Source of the DNA: Haematococcus lacustris
Taxonomy: Eukaryota > Chlorophyta > Chlorophyceae > Chlamydomonadales > Haematococcaceae
DNA length: 64,000 nt
NCBI GenBank assembly: GCA_030144725.1
Contig: JASKMD010000003.1
Coordinates: 10,350,855 to 10,414,854, forward strand
Reading direction: 5' to 3'
Shown: positions 21,161 to 31,753 of the stretch, in pieces
Layout: every line of letters starts with the position of its first letter
Numbering within the stretch: position 1 is the stretch's first letter
Made by a program: the position numbers and the translations under genes
Notes under the pieces: model-generated
Told to the model about the DNA's origin: nothing
Database searches by the model: none
Seen by the model: only the letters and a program-made list of their open reading frames with translations

Positions 21161-24100
21161 CTGGTAGCGGGGGCTGGGGTGCAGGGGAGGGAGGCAAGGG
21201 AGGACGGGTCTGCAAGATGAGGCGGCGCCCAGTGGTGCTGCCGTTGTTGCTGGCCAGGCCATTGGTGACCATGAGGGCGGGTGAGCCACACTGCAGGCAG
21301 CACAGGGCAGGGTGAGGCCATGCTGGCCTGCCCCATGACCCCTTGGTGTATAGGTGCTGTGCCTCGCTGGCTGGTGAGGGCTAGGGTGAGGGCTAACCCT
21401 GACCCTGACCCTGACCCTCGCTGGCTGGTGAGGTCGCACACTGCCAGTGCCAGTCTGCTGTGCAGGTGCAGCAGTGCTGTGTGGTGCAGGTGCAGCAGGG
21501 GGCTGGCGGGCAGGCCAGCTGTGGCTGTAGGGGTGCCAAGGGCCCTGCTGCTCTCCCGCTTACGTCACTCTGCCTGAAGCCCTCCACCACGATGAAGTAG
21601 TGCAGGCCGGCAGCCGCTGTGAAGGTCAGCCGGGAGCAGCCGGCCCCCCAGGGGCTGCCGTCGTCATCCTCCACAGCCCAGATCTGCATCAGGCACCAGC
21701 CGAGAGGTGCATGGCCAGCAGGCGGGACAACACCGCAGGCACAGCTGAGGCGTACACTGCCCTCCCTGATGGGGCGGGTGGGTCAGCCGGAGGGTGTGTG
21801 GCAGGAGGTGATGCGCCTTGTGCCATGCGCCGGTCAGCCTCACACAGTTCAGCTCTCAGCAACCCAGTACAGCTCCCTACCTCCCACCCCAGCACCTCGC
21901 CTCCCCCTTGCACTCTTCACCCCTCCTCACCAGGGCCACCGCACCACCCCACTCCCTTGCCACACCTCCTTGCCCCAGCTGTCCCCCACCCTCCCCACCC
22001 TGCCACCCCACTCACCGCGCGCTGACCACACTTGCCCGGCTCCGCCTGCACCACCCTCAGCACCGTGTCCCAGCCCATGCCCTCTGGTGGGCAGGTCTCC
22101 AGCGTCAGGAGGCGGGGCCTGGCCACATCGGTCAGCAGCAGGTAGGTGAAGTCGGGGCTGGGCCAGGTGTCCCAGGAGCTGGGCATGCCGCAGGTGGAGG
22201 TGGCCGGCTGCAGCACCACGCTGGCTGCAGGCAGAGCAGCAGGCGGGGCGGCAGGCAGGCAGGCGGGGCGGCAGGCAGGCAGGCGGGGCGGCAGGCAGGC
22301 AGGCGTGCCAAGGGCTGGGCTGAGGGGACAGAGTGCCACAAGGAAAGCAGGTGAGGCCACATGGGTCAGGGCGAGGTGCGAGTTGAGGTGCAAGGTGGGC
22401 GACAGGCCTGTGCTGCAGGTGAAAGCCAGGGCACAGGCAAAGGCTACCTGCTGCTGCTGCTGCTGCTGCTGCTGAGTGTTGTTAATGCCGCTCTGAGTGT
22501 GTGAAGTATGGGAGGAGGCCAGGAGGTTGTATGACTCACCTGGTGGTGCTGGCGGAGGGGAGGGGGGAAATGGAGGAGATGGAGGATGTGGAGGAGATGG
22601 GGGAGGTGAAGGTGGTGGGGGGGGAGAAGGTGAAGGGGAGCGGGGGGGAGGCAGAGGAGATGGGGGAGGTGGAGGAGGTGCAGGTGGGAGGGGGGGTGAG
22701 GCGATGGACACGGCTACTCGAAAGCTCGGAATGTGGCACTGCAAGTTAGCACACAGGCTCAGCACAGGCCTCAGACACCATTCAGGAGCGGACATGACGA
22801 CCTGCTCAGTTGTGAAGTGTTGTCACACTGACTCACATATTGCAAGGCGCTGAAGAGCACGATGAAGTAGTCCTGGCCCGGGTTTGCAGTGAAACTGAGT
22901 TGGCTTATGGCAAGCGTTACCTGATAGTTGTTGTAATAGTCATAATGATACTCCTGATGGCACACAGTCGCACGCACGCACATAAGTCAGCAGATTAGGC
23001 CACAGAAGCAGCCGGTCTTGCGATGCATGTGTGAAATCCTAGACCGTTGATGCGCCATGCTGGCATTCCTCTGTGTGACTCACCCTGTTGTTTGCGAAGC
23101 AGAGGTCTGCCGGGTTGCAGCGCCCAGCGTTGGCACACCAGCCATAGCGTACATATGTGTAAAACGGCAGACCCGGGCCTCCAGCACTCAATGTGATGAG
23201 GCGGTGCATCGGGGCATCGCCCGGCAGGAAGTAGCCAATTGACCACACAGGATGCTGCCACTCAAACCCCCCCCATGTATGTTGAAAAACTGCAGGGGGC
23301 TGCCAGGTGTCGGTCATGTCCTGGCAGCTGCGCTCCTCAAAGGGAATGTTCAGCACTCCATTAGATGGCACGTTACTGATCATGACGGGGTTGGTACAGG
23401 TGCCTCGAGCTGTGGCCAAAGCAGTAGGACATGACAGCATGCTGGTGTGTTGGCATGTGCCTGTGGGTGTGCAGGCATTGGCCAACTAGGCTGGTGACAC
23501 ATCACTGCACACGTCAGATGCCTTTGCTTTGGCTGCTATGCTGGACTTGTCTTGGCTGTAGCACAACACAGCCGGACCTGTTGACGGAGGGGGCGGCCTG
23601 GGTGAAGGCGGTGAAGGCGGTGAAGGGGGCGGAGGGGGCGGAGGGGACGGAGGGGGCGGAGGTGCAGCGTAGCTGTTGACAGTCACGGTAAGGGAGGGGA
23701 TCCCGCACTGCAGGCATGGTTGAGGCAGGGGGACAAGGGCATCAAGTACCATTCACAACAGCAGCAGCAGCAGCAGCAGCAGCACCCCGGGTATGCGGCA
23801 TGACCATCAAGAGTGAGATGCAGCCTGTAGCTGTATGCTGGAGCAACTGGAACATGACAGGAGCAGCCGCCAGCCGCTGCTCACAGCATAGGTAGTGGGC
23901 AGTCAGGCAGCTAGGACTGCTGTGTGGCAGGCCATGCACATGCACACTCACGAAGCCAGGCGTGAAGGCAGACACGGTGATGAGGTAGGCTTGGCCCACT
24001 CTCGCTGCGAAGTTCAGGCTGCCGCCACAACCATTGGCACTGGTCACCACACCCAGGTACCCAAGCAATCCCGTCTGTGGAAAAGGAGATGCAGCAGCAG

Positions 24101-24660
24101 TAGGCAGCAGCACAGCCTGAGGAACAGCTGTGCCGCGACATCCAGGCAGGGCAGCATGGGGGGTTGAAGGTGGGCCTGGTCCGTTACTCTGGTCTGCCCC
24201 CCCTGCTGCCTGCTTCCCTGCACAGCCTGGCGACAGCATCCTACCGGCCTGCCCTCACCGAGGCAAGGCGGCACAGCCCCGAGGTGGAGGCCAGGGCCGT
24301 GACTGCCAGGCTCATCGGGAAGCCCACAGCATTGCCGGGCACGCCTGGCAGGCAGGTGTCGACGGTGAACTGGCGGTGCCAGGTGGGGTCGCCAGGCAGC
24401 AGGTACCCGACGTCCCAGGAGCTGCCCCAGTACAGGTTCATGGAGCGAGTCATGTCGGAGCAGCTGCGGGGCCCAGGCGTGAGGGTGAGTTGGCCGTTGA
24501 GGGGCAGGTCTGTCAGGGGGAAGGGGTTGGCGCAGGAGCCTAGGTCTGCAGCACCAGGTGCAGGGCAGCAGCCTGCAGTCGGCTGGGGTACGATGTTGTA
24601 GCTGGAACATGGTGCGCCCTACACTATACAGTGGGCTCCCCTGTGGTGTGTGCCATCATC

Positions 24661-24694
<34 letters not shown>

Positions 24695-25952
24695 GCTGAG
24701 TGTTGCTGTGCCCCTTTGAGAGTTTGATGTATGTGGGGGGAGGCCAGGAGATTGAAAGACTCACCAGGTGGTGCTGGCGGAGGGGCTGGGGGAGATGGAG
24801 GATGTGGGGGAGATGGGGGAGGTGAAGGTGGGAGAGGGGGAGATGGTGGAGGGGGGGGGGGGAGGCGGAGGAGATGGAGGAGATGGAGGAGGAGGGGGGG
24901 GTGGAGATGAAGGGGATGGGGGTAGAGGTGAAGGGGATGGGGGGGAAGGTGTAGGGGAGGGGGGAAACGGAGGAGATGGGGAAGGCGGCGGAGGAGGGGG
25001 GGGTGAAGGTGGTTGGGGGGGAGATGGTGAAGGGGAGCGGGGCGGAGGCAGAGGAGATGGGGGAGGTGCAGGTGGGAGGGGAGGAAAAGGTGGAGGGGGG
25101 GGGGGGGGACGGAGGAGATGGAGGAGGCAGTGGAGATGGAGGAGGTTGGGGGGGTGCAGGTGGGAGGGGGGGTGAGGCGGTGGACACGGTTACTTGTAAG
25201 CTCGGAATGTGGCACTGCAAGTTAGCACACAGGCTCAGCACAGGCCTCAGACACCATTCAGGAGCGGGCATGACGACCTGCTCAGTTGTGAAGTGTTGTC
25301 ACACTGACTCACATATTGCAAATGGCTGAAGAGCACGATGAAGTAGTCCTGGCCCGGGTTTGCAGTGAAGCTGAGTTGGCTTGAAGCATACCTGGCCTGA
25401 TAGTCGTTGAAATATTCATAATACCCCTGATGGCACACAGTCGCACGCACGCACATAAGTCAGCAGGTTAGGCCACAGAAGCAGCCGGTCTCGTTATGCA
25501 TCTGTGAAATCCTAGACCGTTGATGTGCCATGCTGGCATTCCTCTGTGTGACTCACCCAGACATCTCGGGGGCACAAGTCTGCCAGGTTGCAGCGCCCAG
25601 CGTTGGCACACCAGCCATAGCGTATGAATGTGTTAAACGAGAGACCCGGGCCTCCAGCACTCAAGGTGATGAGGCGGTGCACCGGGGCATCGCCCGGCAG
25701 GAAGTAGCCCACTGACCACACAGCATATCGAAACCCATACCATACATTATCATAAACTGCAGGGGGCTGCCAGGTGTCGGTCATGTCCTGGCAGCTGCGC
25801 TCCTCAAAGGGAATGTTCAGCACCCCATTAGATGGCACGTTACTGATCATGACGGGGTTGGTACAGGTGCCTCGAGCTGTGGCCAAAGCAGTAGGACATG
25901 ACAGCATGCTGGTGTGTTGGCATGTGCCTGTGGGTGTGCAGGCATTGACCAA
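21161..25952 (-). CDS. Secreted multi-module protein with hydroxyproline-rich linkers (pherophorin-like organisation), 12 exons
   Basis: Exons (minus strand): 25952-25557, 25426-25313, 25214-24765, 24539-24259, 24074-23952, 23707-23578, 23485-23084, 22953-22837, 22738-22540, 22224-22016, 21683-21564, 21290-21161. They form four modules. Each starts with C-N-P..RSCxDMT..VGYxLPGD or its diverged equivalent, has a beta-rich second exon (SSQLSFTANPGQDYFIVLFS; CSRLTFTAAAGLHYFIVVEG) and a third exon opening C-G/H-x-P followed by a SPPPP linker. The module resembles bacterial pre-peptidase C-terminal (PPC-like) beta-sandwiches. Together with Hyp-rich linkers this suggests an extracellular matrix or cell wall protein. 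All junctions fit GT-AG. The linker of 25214-24765 loses its SPPPP periodicity in frame, although the pattern continues in another frame, so it probably carries small indels. The 5' end and signal peptide were not found. Confidence 0.65.
22249..22310. repeat. Intronic 20-bp minisatellite
   Basis: About three copies of a GGCGGGGCGGCAGGCAGGCA-type unit in the intron before the last module of the secreted mosaic gene. Confidence 0.8.
22440..23540 (-). repeat. Intragenic segmental duplication, copy 2 (module 3)
   Basis: Collinear with 24690-25995, including the upstream intron (TCAGATGCCTTTGCTTT), both internal introns, the linker start and a CAG-repeat tract in the following intron. Most of the sequence, introns included, is nearly identical, while four exon patches differ strongly. 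Confidence 0.88.
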
Positions 25953-25995
25953 CTAGGCTGGTGACACATCACTGCACACGTCAGATGCCTTTGCT
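24690..25995 (-). repeat. Intragenic segmental duplication, copy 1 (module 1)
   Basis: Partner of 22440-23540. The length difference lies mainly in the proline-rich linker, which is longer and more scrambled here. Confidence 0.88.
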
Positions 25996-26189
25996 TTGTT
26001 TGGGATGCCTTTGCTTTGTTTGTTTATCACACAACACAGCTGGACCTGGAGCCACACCTACTGCACCTGGTTAGTGAGTAGTTATATACATGTTGACGCG
26101 TATTGCAAAGAGGAAAAGGGTTGAAGCATCAAGCTTCCAAGCGTTCCTTTGTGTTGCCAGGAGTTATGTGACAGCATGAGGTCGGGTGC

Positions 26190-26600
26190 AAGTCAAAGGT
26201 GAGGTGAGGGTGGAGGGCCTATGATGTGGTGAGGGTGATGCTCGAGATGGAAGGTGTGACGAGGTAGGTGGGGGTGGAAACGGTTTAGGTGGTAGTGGTG
26301 GTGGTGCTGGTGTAGAGGAGAGTTGGTGGCAAGGTTAGACAGGTGTGATGGTGGAGGATGATGGAGGAGGTAAAGGAGAGGGTGGAGAGGGCGCAGGTGA
26401 AGATGGAGATGGTGGGTGGATGGTGGAGGAGGAGAGGGAGGATGCGGTCTGTAGGGAATGATAAATAACCAATGACAATGGATTGGATGAAGGTGGAGTC
26501 TATCCACCTGAGGGTCACCTGAGAGTGGAGGCGAATAGGGAGAGGGAGGAGGGGGGTGTGGAGGGGGGTTAACCTGAAGCAATTGGCGCCCTGCGAGCAC
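26190..26600 (-). other. Degenerate proline-rich linker exon, probable upstream relic of the mosaic gene
   Basis: On the minus strand a possible acceptor (CTTCAG) is followed by VNPPPHPPPPSPYSPPLSG and a GTGACC donor; then comes about 300 bp of C-rich sequence with SPPPP fragments scattered over frames. It looks like the end of another module upstream of 25952 whose body is missing. Confidence 0.4.
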
Positions 26601-27320
26601 CATACAGGCTCTTAGCTGCACGAAATCCCATGCTCGGTCCGTGGGCCAGTGGCCAGCAGTGTGCAGGTGAGAGGCGGTATCCTAACTAGGCAACCTGGGC
26701 TGAAGGCGCCCGCGGCAACATCGGTCACCACAGAGAGTGGTGATAGAATATAGCACAGGCCGCGTGGTAGGCAATGCGATGGCGTGCAGGGAAGGACGGC
26801 GGTTGCGAGTGAGCACAGACCTTTGGCTATGTTTGCGTCTCTTTTTGGGGCGGAACACGCCGTGGCGATCACCATACACAATACGATGGCGGCGCCCAGT
26901 AGCGACATCGCAGCGTGCAAGGAGCTGGTGGGCAACCTTGTCGCTGCAAACCTTCGCTCCCTGCAATAGTGTGCTTGGAAGCGTTCTGATTGGGCTCTAG
27001 TCGCGGTCGCGTTGAGTTAGTTACGAGTTGGTTTGGTTTTGCGCAACGCCTGGTAGAGCGCAACGCCTGGTAGAGCGTGACCCATCGACGTGTTTAACCA
27101 TCCTTGGTCGCTTAATCGCACTCCGCAGCCCCGATGGAAGGCGAAGCAAAAAACCGGGGAGCTACAACTCTCTACGGCGCTACGGGAGGCACATTACAAT
27201 ATCAACATTCTGGAGGTTAACAAGCTTGTCGAACATCACGCAGCAACAAAATGACCACAATGGCTGCGCGGCTTGCTTAGTGGTGCAGAGGCTTGAACCC
27301 GGTGAACCCCAATGTTCTCA
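26600..27320. other. Unassigned block, possible insertion
   Basis: The texture differs from the neighbouring mosaic gene. A 61-codon plus-strand frame at 26784-26969 (MASLFGAEHAVAITIHNTMA-like middle) is open from its ATG but has no recognised domain. GCGCAACGCCTGGTAGAGC is duplicated in tandem near 27040-27078. Confidence 0.3.
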
Positions 27321-27518
27321 ATGAAGCCCATTGCCTGGCTGCCTGGTCGGGAGCGTACTTTGTTGCAAATCTGTGTAAATGAAGACCTTTTCTAAAAGAT
27401 AGGAGACCTTTTCTAAAAACCCCATCGCATTCCGGGTCGTCAGGGTGTTAGTGCCGTCTCCAACTGGTGGAAGTATCACGCAACGGGTATCATCTAGCCC
27501 CGTACCTAGTTCCGTGTC

Positions 27519-27668
27519 GTGGTTCAGCGGTTCTGCGGTAAGGGCCGACAAAAGGTGGCGCAGTGAGCCCGTGGCAGCAGCAGGGTGTAAAAGCGGCATC
27601 GTGGTTTCGACTTAGTGCAGGTCATCGTCACGCAGTTGCGGTTGCCTGCCCATGCCCTGTCCCAAGCT
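27519..27668 (+). repeat. SINE-like repeat, copy 1 (second copy 40324-40473)
   Basis: About 150 bp, nearly identical to 40324-40473, with an abrupt left edge at TTCAGCGGTTCTGCGG. The left end (TGGTTCAGCGG) resembles a tRNA A box and GGTTTCGACTT, about 75 bp on, resembles a B box. This suggests a tRNA-derived SINE. The A-B distance is longer than in a tRNA, so RNA polymerase III origin is only a hypothesis. Confidence 0.6.
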
Positions 27669-28423
27669 GTGTCCCTGCTCTTGAAACGCCACCAGCTACA
27701 GACAGAAGGGTGTGGTGGTGGAGAGCGGCAAGACAGGGCGGGCTAAGCACCTGGCGCTTGCACCAACAGCGACTGGTGGGCCTGGAATGACCTCCCTGTC
27801 CCCCCTTGTGTGTGTATAGCATCTGTAGCGGCTGCAACAGCAGTTTGAGACTTGGCAACCTGCCTGGCTGGCAAGGCTGCACAGCCTTTCACCAGCTGCC
27901 CCACAGCCTGCTGCACGCTGGGTAGGCCGTGTCACACTGGTGTCACACGCCTGCCCCTGGTCCTGCACTGTGATGATGCATGCCTGAGAATACACAAGGT
28001 ATTTTGCTTAGGGACCAGCAGCTGCATGCATCCTTCTTTCACATACCTTTAGTCACACAGCCAGGTCTGTTATCCAGTGCAGCGACAGCAGCTGGCGCAG
28101 CTGATTGTGCTCAGCTCATGTTGCGGTGTCCCTTGCAGTGCATGCAAGCAATCATATTGACACTGGTGGCACCCTGCTGCGTGCCCTAACCCTCCATAGT
28201 GCTTGCCACTGTTGTGTGCATTATGGTGTGCTGCCCTTGCTCTTACATCGCCACTGACCCAGCTGCAGCTGCCATCTACACTGAGTCCTTTCAGCCTAAT
28301 GCCGCCACAGCTGTAGCCCACCCGTGCCTGTGACCCACTTCATCATGCGCATGCACATTGTACGCTAGAAAATTCAGCGCGGCCTGCAGATCCTACAAAT
28401 TCTGGTCGAGAGGCAGAGGTAGA

Positions 28424-28560
28424 TGGATGAGCTGCTGGCAGCCACCCAGCTCACCAGCATCCACCTCAAGGGAGAAGAGGGACTGGCCAGCCCAGCTGCA
28501 AGCGCACCATGCACCATGAACACACCATGCAGTGGCTGGAGCTACTAGGGGTCAGGGGTC
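28424..28560 (+). pseudogene. F-box/LRR family relic
   Basis: A short fragment matches the family: DELLAATQLTSIHLKG, then a degraded SxxAPC and WLELLG. Surrounding sequence has no further family similarity. Confidence 0.6.
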
Positions 28561-29084
28561 AGGGGGTGGCATAGCAAACTACTGCCTACTGCCTGCACCT
28601 CTGCCGCCATCTGATCAGCCCACATAGCAGTCGGCAGTCTGCTCACTACAGCACCCCTCTGGCGACCAAGGTGCCAGCCCAGGTCAGGGTCAGGGTGTTG
28701 CATCTGCACTCATTTGACATTTGGCAGCGTGCAAGTTCAGCAGCAGCAGCAGCAGCCAGGGCTGACCCAGGCTCCTCCCTCCCAGCTGACGTCACAGCAC
28801 TTGAAGGTACCGCAGCTGCTGCTGCCTGTACTGCACCCCTCAGCCCACACTGCTGACACCATAAGGGCAGCATGGGCAGCACACTCAGCACAGCTGCAGG
28901 GAGGTGAGGAGAGGGAGATGAGGTGAGTCCAGGCTAGCCCTCCCTCTAGAATGGAATCAAGGTGGCTCCAGGTCCAGGTCCAGGGGTGCCAGCTGCCAGG
29001 AGGTGTGAGGGGTGCCAGCCCCCCTCAAGGCCTCATCCAGGTGAGGCGAACCCAGCATATCCAGCTGTGTTCAGATGTAGTGCT

Positions 29085-29411
29085 CTAACTACTCCCATAG
29101 CCGCGGTAGCCATAGCGTAACCAGTGAAGGTAGCCGGGATCATAATTATTACCATGATCATCATCATCACTATCATCATCGCAAGGTACTGAAAAGCAAC
29201 TAATAGTACGATTCATCTCCGGGCTCTGCTCCACGGCCGCCACGAGGCCCGGCCAGCCGCGCACCAGCCGGCACCATGTCCAGCACACCGACATGGCCTT
29301 CACAGCTGAGGAGCCACCCAGCGCGGCCAGGACAAGCTCAAAAAGGTGCGGCGTCTGAATGACAGCGCAGGCCGGCTCGGGGCTGGGCGCCAGGCGACCC
29401 GCCAGCGGCCC
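29085..29411 (-). pseudogene. F-box-like exon with an acidic and tyrosine-rich tail
   Basis: The frame reads GPLAGRLAPSPEPACAVIQTPHLFELVLAALGG..VKAMSVCWTWCRLV (split here), an F-box-like pattern, then DDDSDDDD, YGYRGYGSS and a stop. It lies in the same frame as, and directly after, the stop of the RNA ligase. The relic at 62287-62520 starts with ATG eleven codons before GPLAG; the matching ATG here (in MAQTF) lies inside the ligase reading frame and the TAG at 29412-29414 falls in the eleventh codon. So this is either an F-box gene with a premature stop or the 3' part of a longer fused frame. Confidence 0.45.
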
Positions 29412-30611
29412 CTATGGCCAGGCCTTTGCAAAGGTCTGTGCCATTGCAGGTGAGGGCTGGTAGCCAGGCAGGCCACTGCCGTCATGAGCTGGCCGCATCA
29501 AGTCCAGGAGCTGGGCACGCAGGAGAGGGGTGGCAACGACTTCTGGGTGGAAAGCTTGTTCCTCGCTATAGTACATGCACATGGGCTCCTCCCCACGGCC
29601 TTCATGCTCCTGTGCAGCTACTGCTTGGTCCTTGGATCTGTGCTGCAGCCGCACCTCCTGAAATTGGCGGTGCAGTGCCGCCAGCACAGCCTCTAACTCA
29701 ACCCTCAGGTGGCTGGGCAGCCAGGGCGGCAGCAGCTGGTCGCGGCTGGCCCCCTGCCTCACCATGTCCCACACACTCAGCGGGTGCAGCAGCTGGGCCT
29801 CACAGTGGGCGCGCTTGAAGCTGTCGTTCACCAGCTTGACCCGCTGGCCAGAGCTGCCCAGGGTCACCACCCAGCCCTCTGATGCAGGAGAATGTGATAT
29901 GAGAAGGGGTGGGGTGGAGGGGGAGGAGGAGGAGGAGGCTTGGCCAGCCTGCAGCCACCTAATCAGCTCCTTAGCCTTCCGCAGCTGCAGCTCTGGTGCA
30001 GCCAGAGTGCCCAGGCGTGCGGCCAGGGCGTGCTTGGCTGCCCCTGAGGCCAGGCCCAGGCCTTCTGGGCAGATGGCGTCCAGCAGCACCAGGCCCTGGA
30101 AGGGGTAGCTGATGACGTGTGTGTTGGCAGCATACACAGCCTCAAACAGGTACGTCCACCCGGGTTGAGCGTGCGCCACAAAGGCTGGGTTGGCCCGCAG
30201 GTGCCCCTGCGCCCACACGGCCTGCTCAGAGGTCATGCAGTGCCGCATGCAGGCATGCACCTGGCCCTGCCACAGGAAGGCAATGACCAGGGAGCCATCC
30301 ACCTTCACTGCGGCACGCACTGAGGAAGTCTGTCCAACAGGGGGTGGTGCTAGGGCTGTTGCTGCTGCCTTGAGCACAGTGCTTGGGGCGTGTGAGGAGG
30401 CCAGCCGGCGCTCTACAGCGAAGCGTCTGAAGGGTGTGGCGACCAGGGTTTGTGAGTCAGGGTGCAGAACCAGGCCGCGGCACAGCTGCCCTGCCTGGCT
30501 GCTCCCTGGGCTGGCTGCTGCCAGGTAGTTGAAGACCTGCAGCCCAGTGTCAGGGTCGCTGCTCACCTCCACTGACCCGCACTGCACTGCTGCCAGGGCC
30601 AGGGCATGGAG
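29412..30611 (-). CDS. T4 Rnl1-like RNA ligase
   Basis: A single open frame with the nucleotidyltransferase motifs in order, numbered from the Met at 30848: RGLVLHPDSQTLVATPF before the active site, motif I KVDGS (Lys182, the AMP-accepting lysine), WTYLFEAVY (Glu236), EGWVV (Glu324) and VKLVN (Lys338). The RG..F....VATPF block is characteristic of the Rnl1/Trl1 ligase class (RNA_lig_T4_1). The reaction is ATP-dependent sealing of 5'-phosphate and 3'-hydroxyl RNA ends; the substrate cannot be read from sequence. The open frame extends to 30848, but that part is antisense to an LRR relic, and a pyrimidine-rich TTCTCCCAG at 30612-30620 is a good acceptor. I place the start of the exon at 30611 and expect a 5' exon elsewhere. 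The C-terminal 150 residues are unassigned. Confidence 0.78.
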   Translation of the reverse strand, partial: LHALALAAVQCGSVEVSSDPDTGLQVFNYLAAASPGSSQAGQLCRGLVLHPDSQTLVATPFRRFAVERRLASSHAPSTVLKAAATALAPPPVGQTSSVRAAVKVDGSLVIAFLWQGQVHACMRHCMTSEQAVWAQGHLRANPAFVAHAQPGWTYLFEAVYAANTHVISYPFQGLVLLDAICPEGLGLASGAAKHALAARLGTLAAPELQLRKAKELIRWLQAGQASSSSSPSTPPLLISHSPASEGWVVTLGSSGQRVKLVNDSFKRAHCEAQLLHPLSVWDMVRQGASRDQLLPPWLPSHLRVELEAVLAALHRQFQEVRLQHRSKDQAVAAQEHEGRGEEPMCMYYSEEQAFHPEVVATPLLRAQLLDLMRPAHDGSGLPGYQPSPAMAQTFAKAWP

Positions 30612-30715
30612 CTGGGAGAAGGGAAGCAGTCGGGCTGGATGAGGGCTGGTGAGGGCAGCGGGCACAGGGTCAGGGTTGGGTGGGACCGGGCTGGACTGCA
30701 AAGCTGGAGAGTGGA

Positions 30716-30965
30716 ACGCGGAGCTGCAGCAGCTGGACCTCACCAGAACTGCCATCCAGCAGCCGCAGCAGCCTGGGCCTGGGCTAGTGACCCTGGACGA
30801 CATCTTCCTAGGTGCTAGGCTCAACCAGCTGACCTTGTACTCTTTCAACGTTGACGACTACGGTGGCGAAGAGGAGGTGCTGTTTCCCTCCCTGCAACCT
30901 CTAGCACAGCACCTGACGTACTTGAGTTTGTTTGACGCCACATTCTCAAGTCACACTTTGTGTCA
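30716..30965 (+). pseudogene. F-box/LRR family fragment antisense to the ligase 5' end
   Basis: Reads LQQLDLTRTAIQQPQQPGPG, LDDIFLGARLNQLTLYS and LFPSLQPLAQHLTYLSLF, matching the middle of LRR-1. No F-box and no C-terminal half. It covers the region where the ligase start would be expected. Confidence 0.7.
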
Positions 30966-31041
30966 GGTTAGACAAGCAAGCCAAAAAAGGTCAATTTTTC
31001 GGACGGACCTAACTGACTCTATATACCGCTTCACGATGTAA

Positions 31042-31753
31042 GATTGGCACGCCTTGACGCAGCGCCGCGCACGTTAGCATCGGCTCAGAGGAACAGGCCT
31101 ATGGTGATCGGCTGGTCCGCGACCCCGTCCAATGTTCGGGGGCCCCGACCAGCACACAACGCCAGCAGCGCTCCATCGCTCTTATTTGCGCCCTAAAGAA
31201 TGTGTGCTGTTGCGGCGATGTCCTCGGCGATGTCCAGGTGCCTACTGGGTGTCCACAGTGTGTGCTACATGCTGCTTGCTAGAGGCTTGTCTCATGGCCG
31301 GGTTGAGGGGGTACGCCGTGAGCTTTTGAGCCTGAAACTTCTTCAGCAGCTAGCTGTACCACACACTCACACCCTGGCGCTGACTTGACCTCATCATGCA
31401 CCAGTTCGGTCAATGGCGAGTGGTAGTGTGGGACACACTGCCAAAAGCATCAACTGTATGCCAAACGTGCCAAACGCCTTGCAATGCACACGGGGGGAAC
31501 CGCATTAGATACATGCACAAATGTTAACTGTCGAGGAAGCGGGATAACATGTCTGCTGATAACTATATATGAAAACCTATATAAAACCCCTAAAATGCGT
31601 TAGACATGGCCATGCCAGGGACTTTTTGCCCAAAATGATGGCCATTCCGCCAGCCTGAACTGTGAATGATGGTAGCAAAGACTGTTGTCCTGCCGTCGGA
31701 GTCGTCGATGGACCTTTCGGTCGAGGACAGCCGCACTTGAAGCATTCTAAGCT
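31042..31753. other. No supported gene
   Basis: Mixed sequence, with a run of short AT-rich words (TATATGAAAACCTATATAAAA) near 31565-31585. Nothing recognised. Confidence 0.35.

Noticed and set aside
22440..25995. Diversity-generating retroelement acting on the mosaic gene
   Set aside because: Hypervariable patches invite the idea, but there is no template repeat or dedicated reverse transcriptase nearby, the LINE is unrelated, and differences are not limited to adenines.
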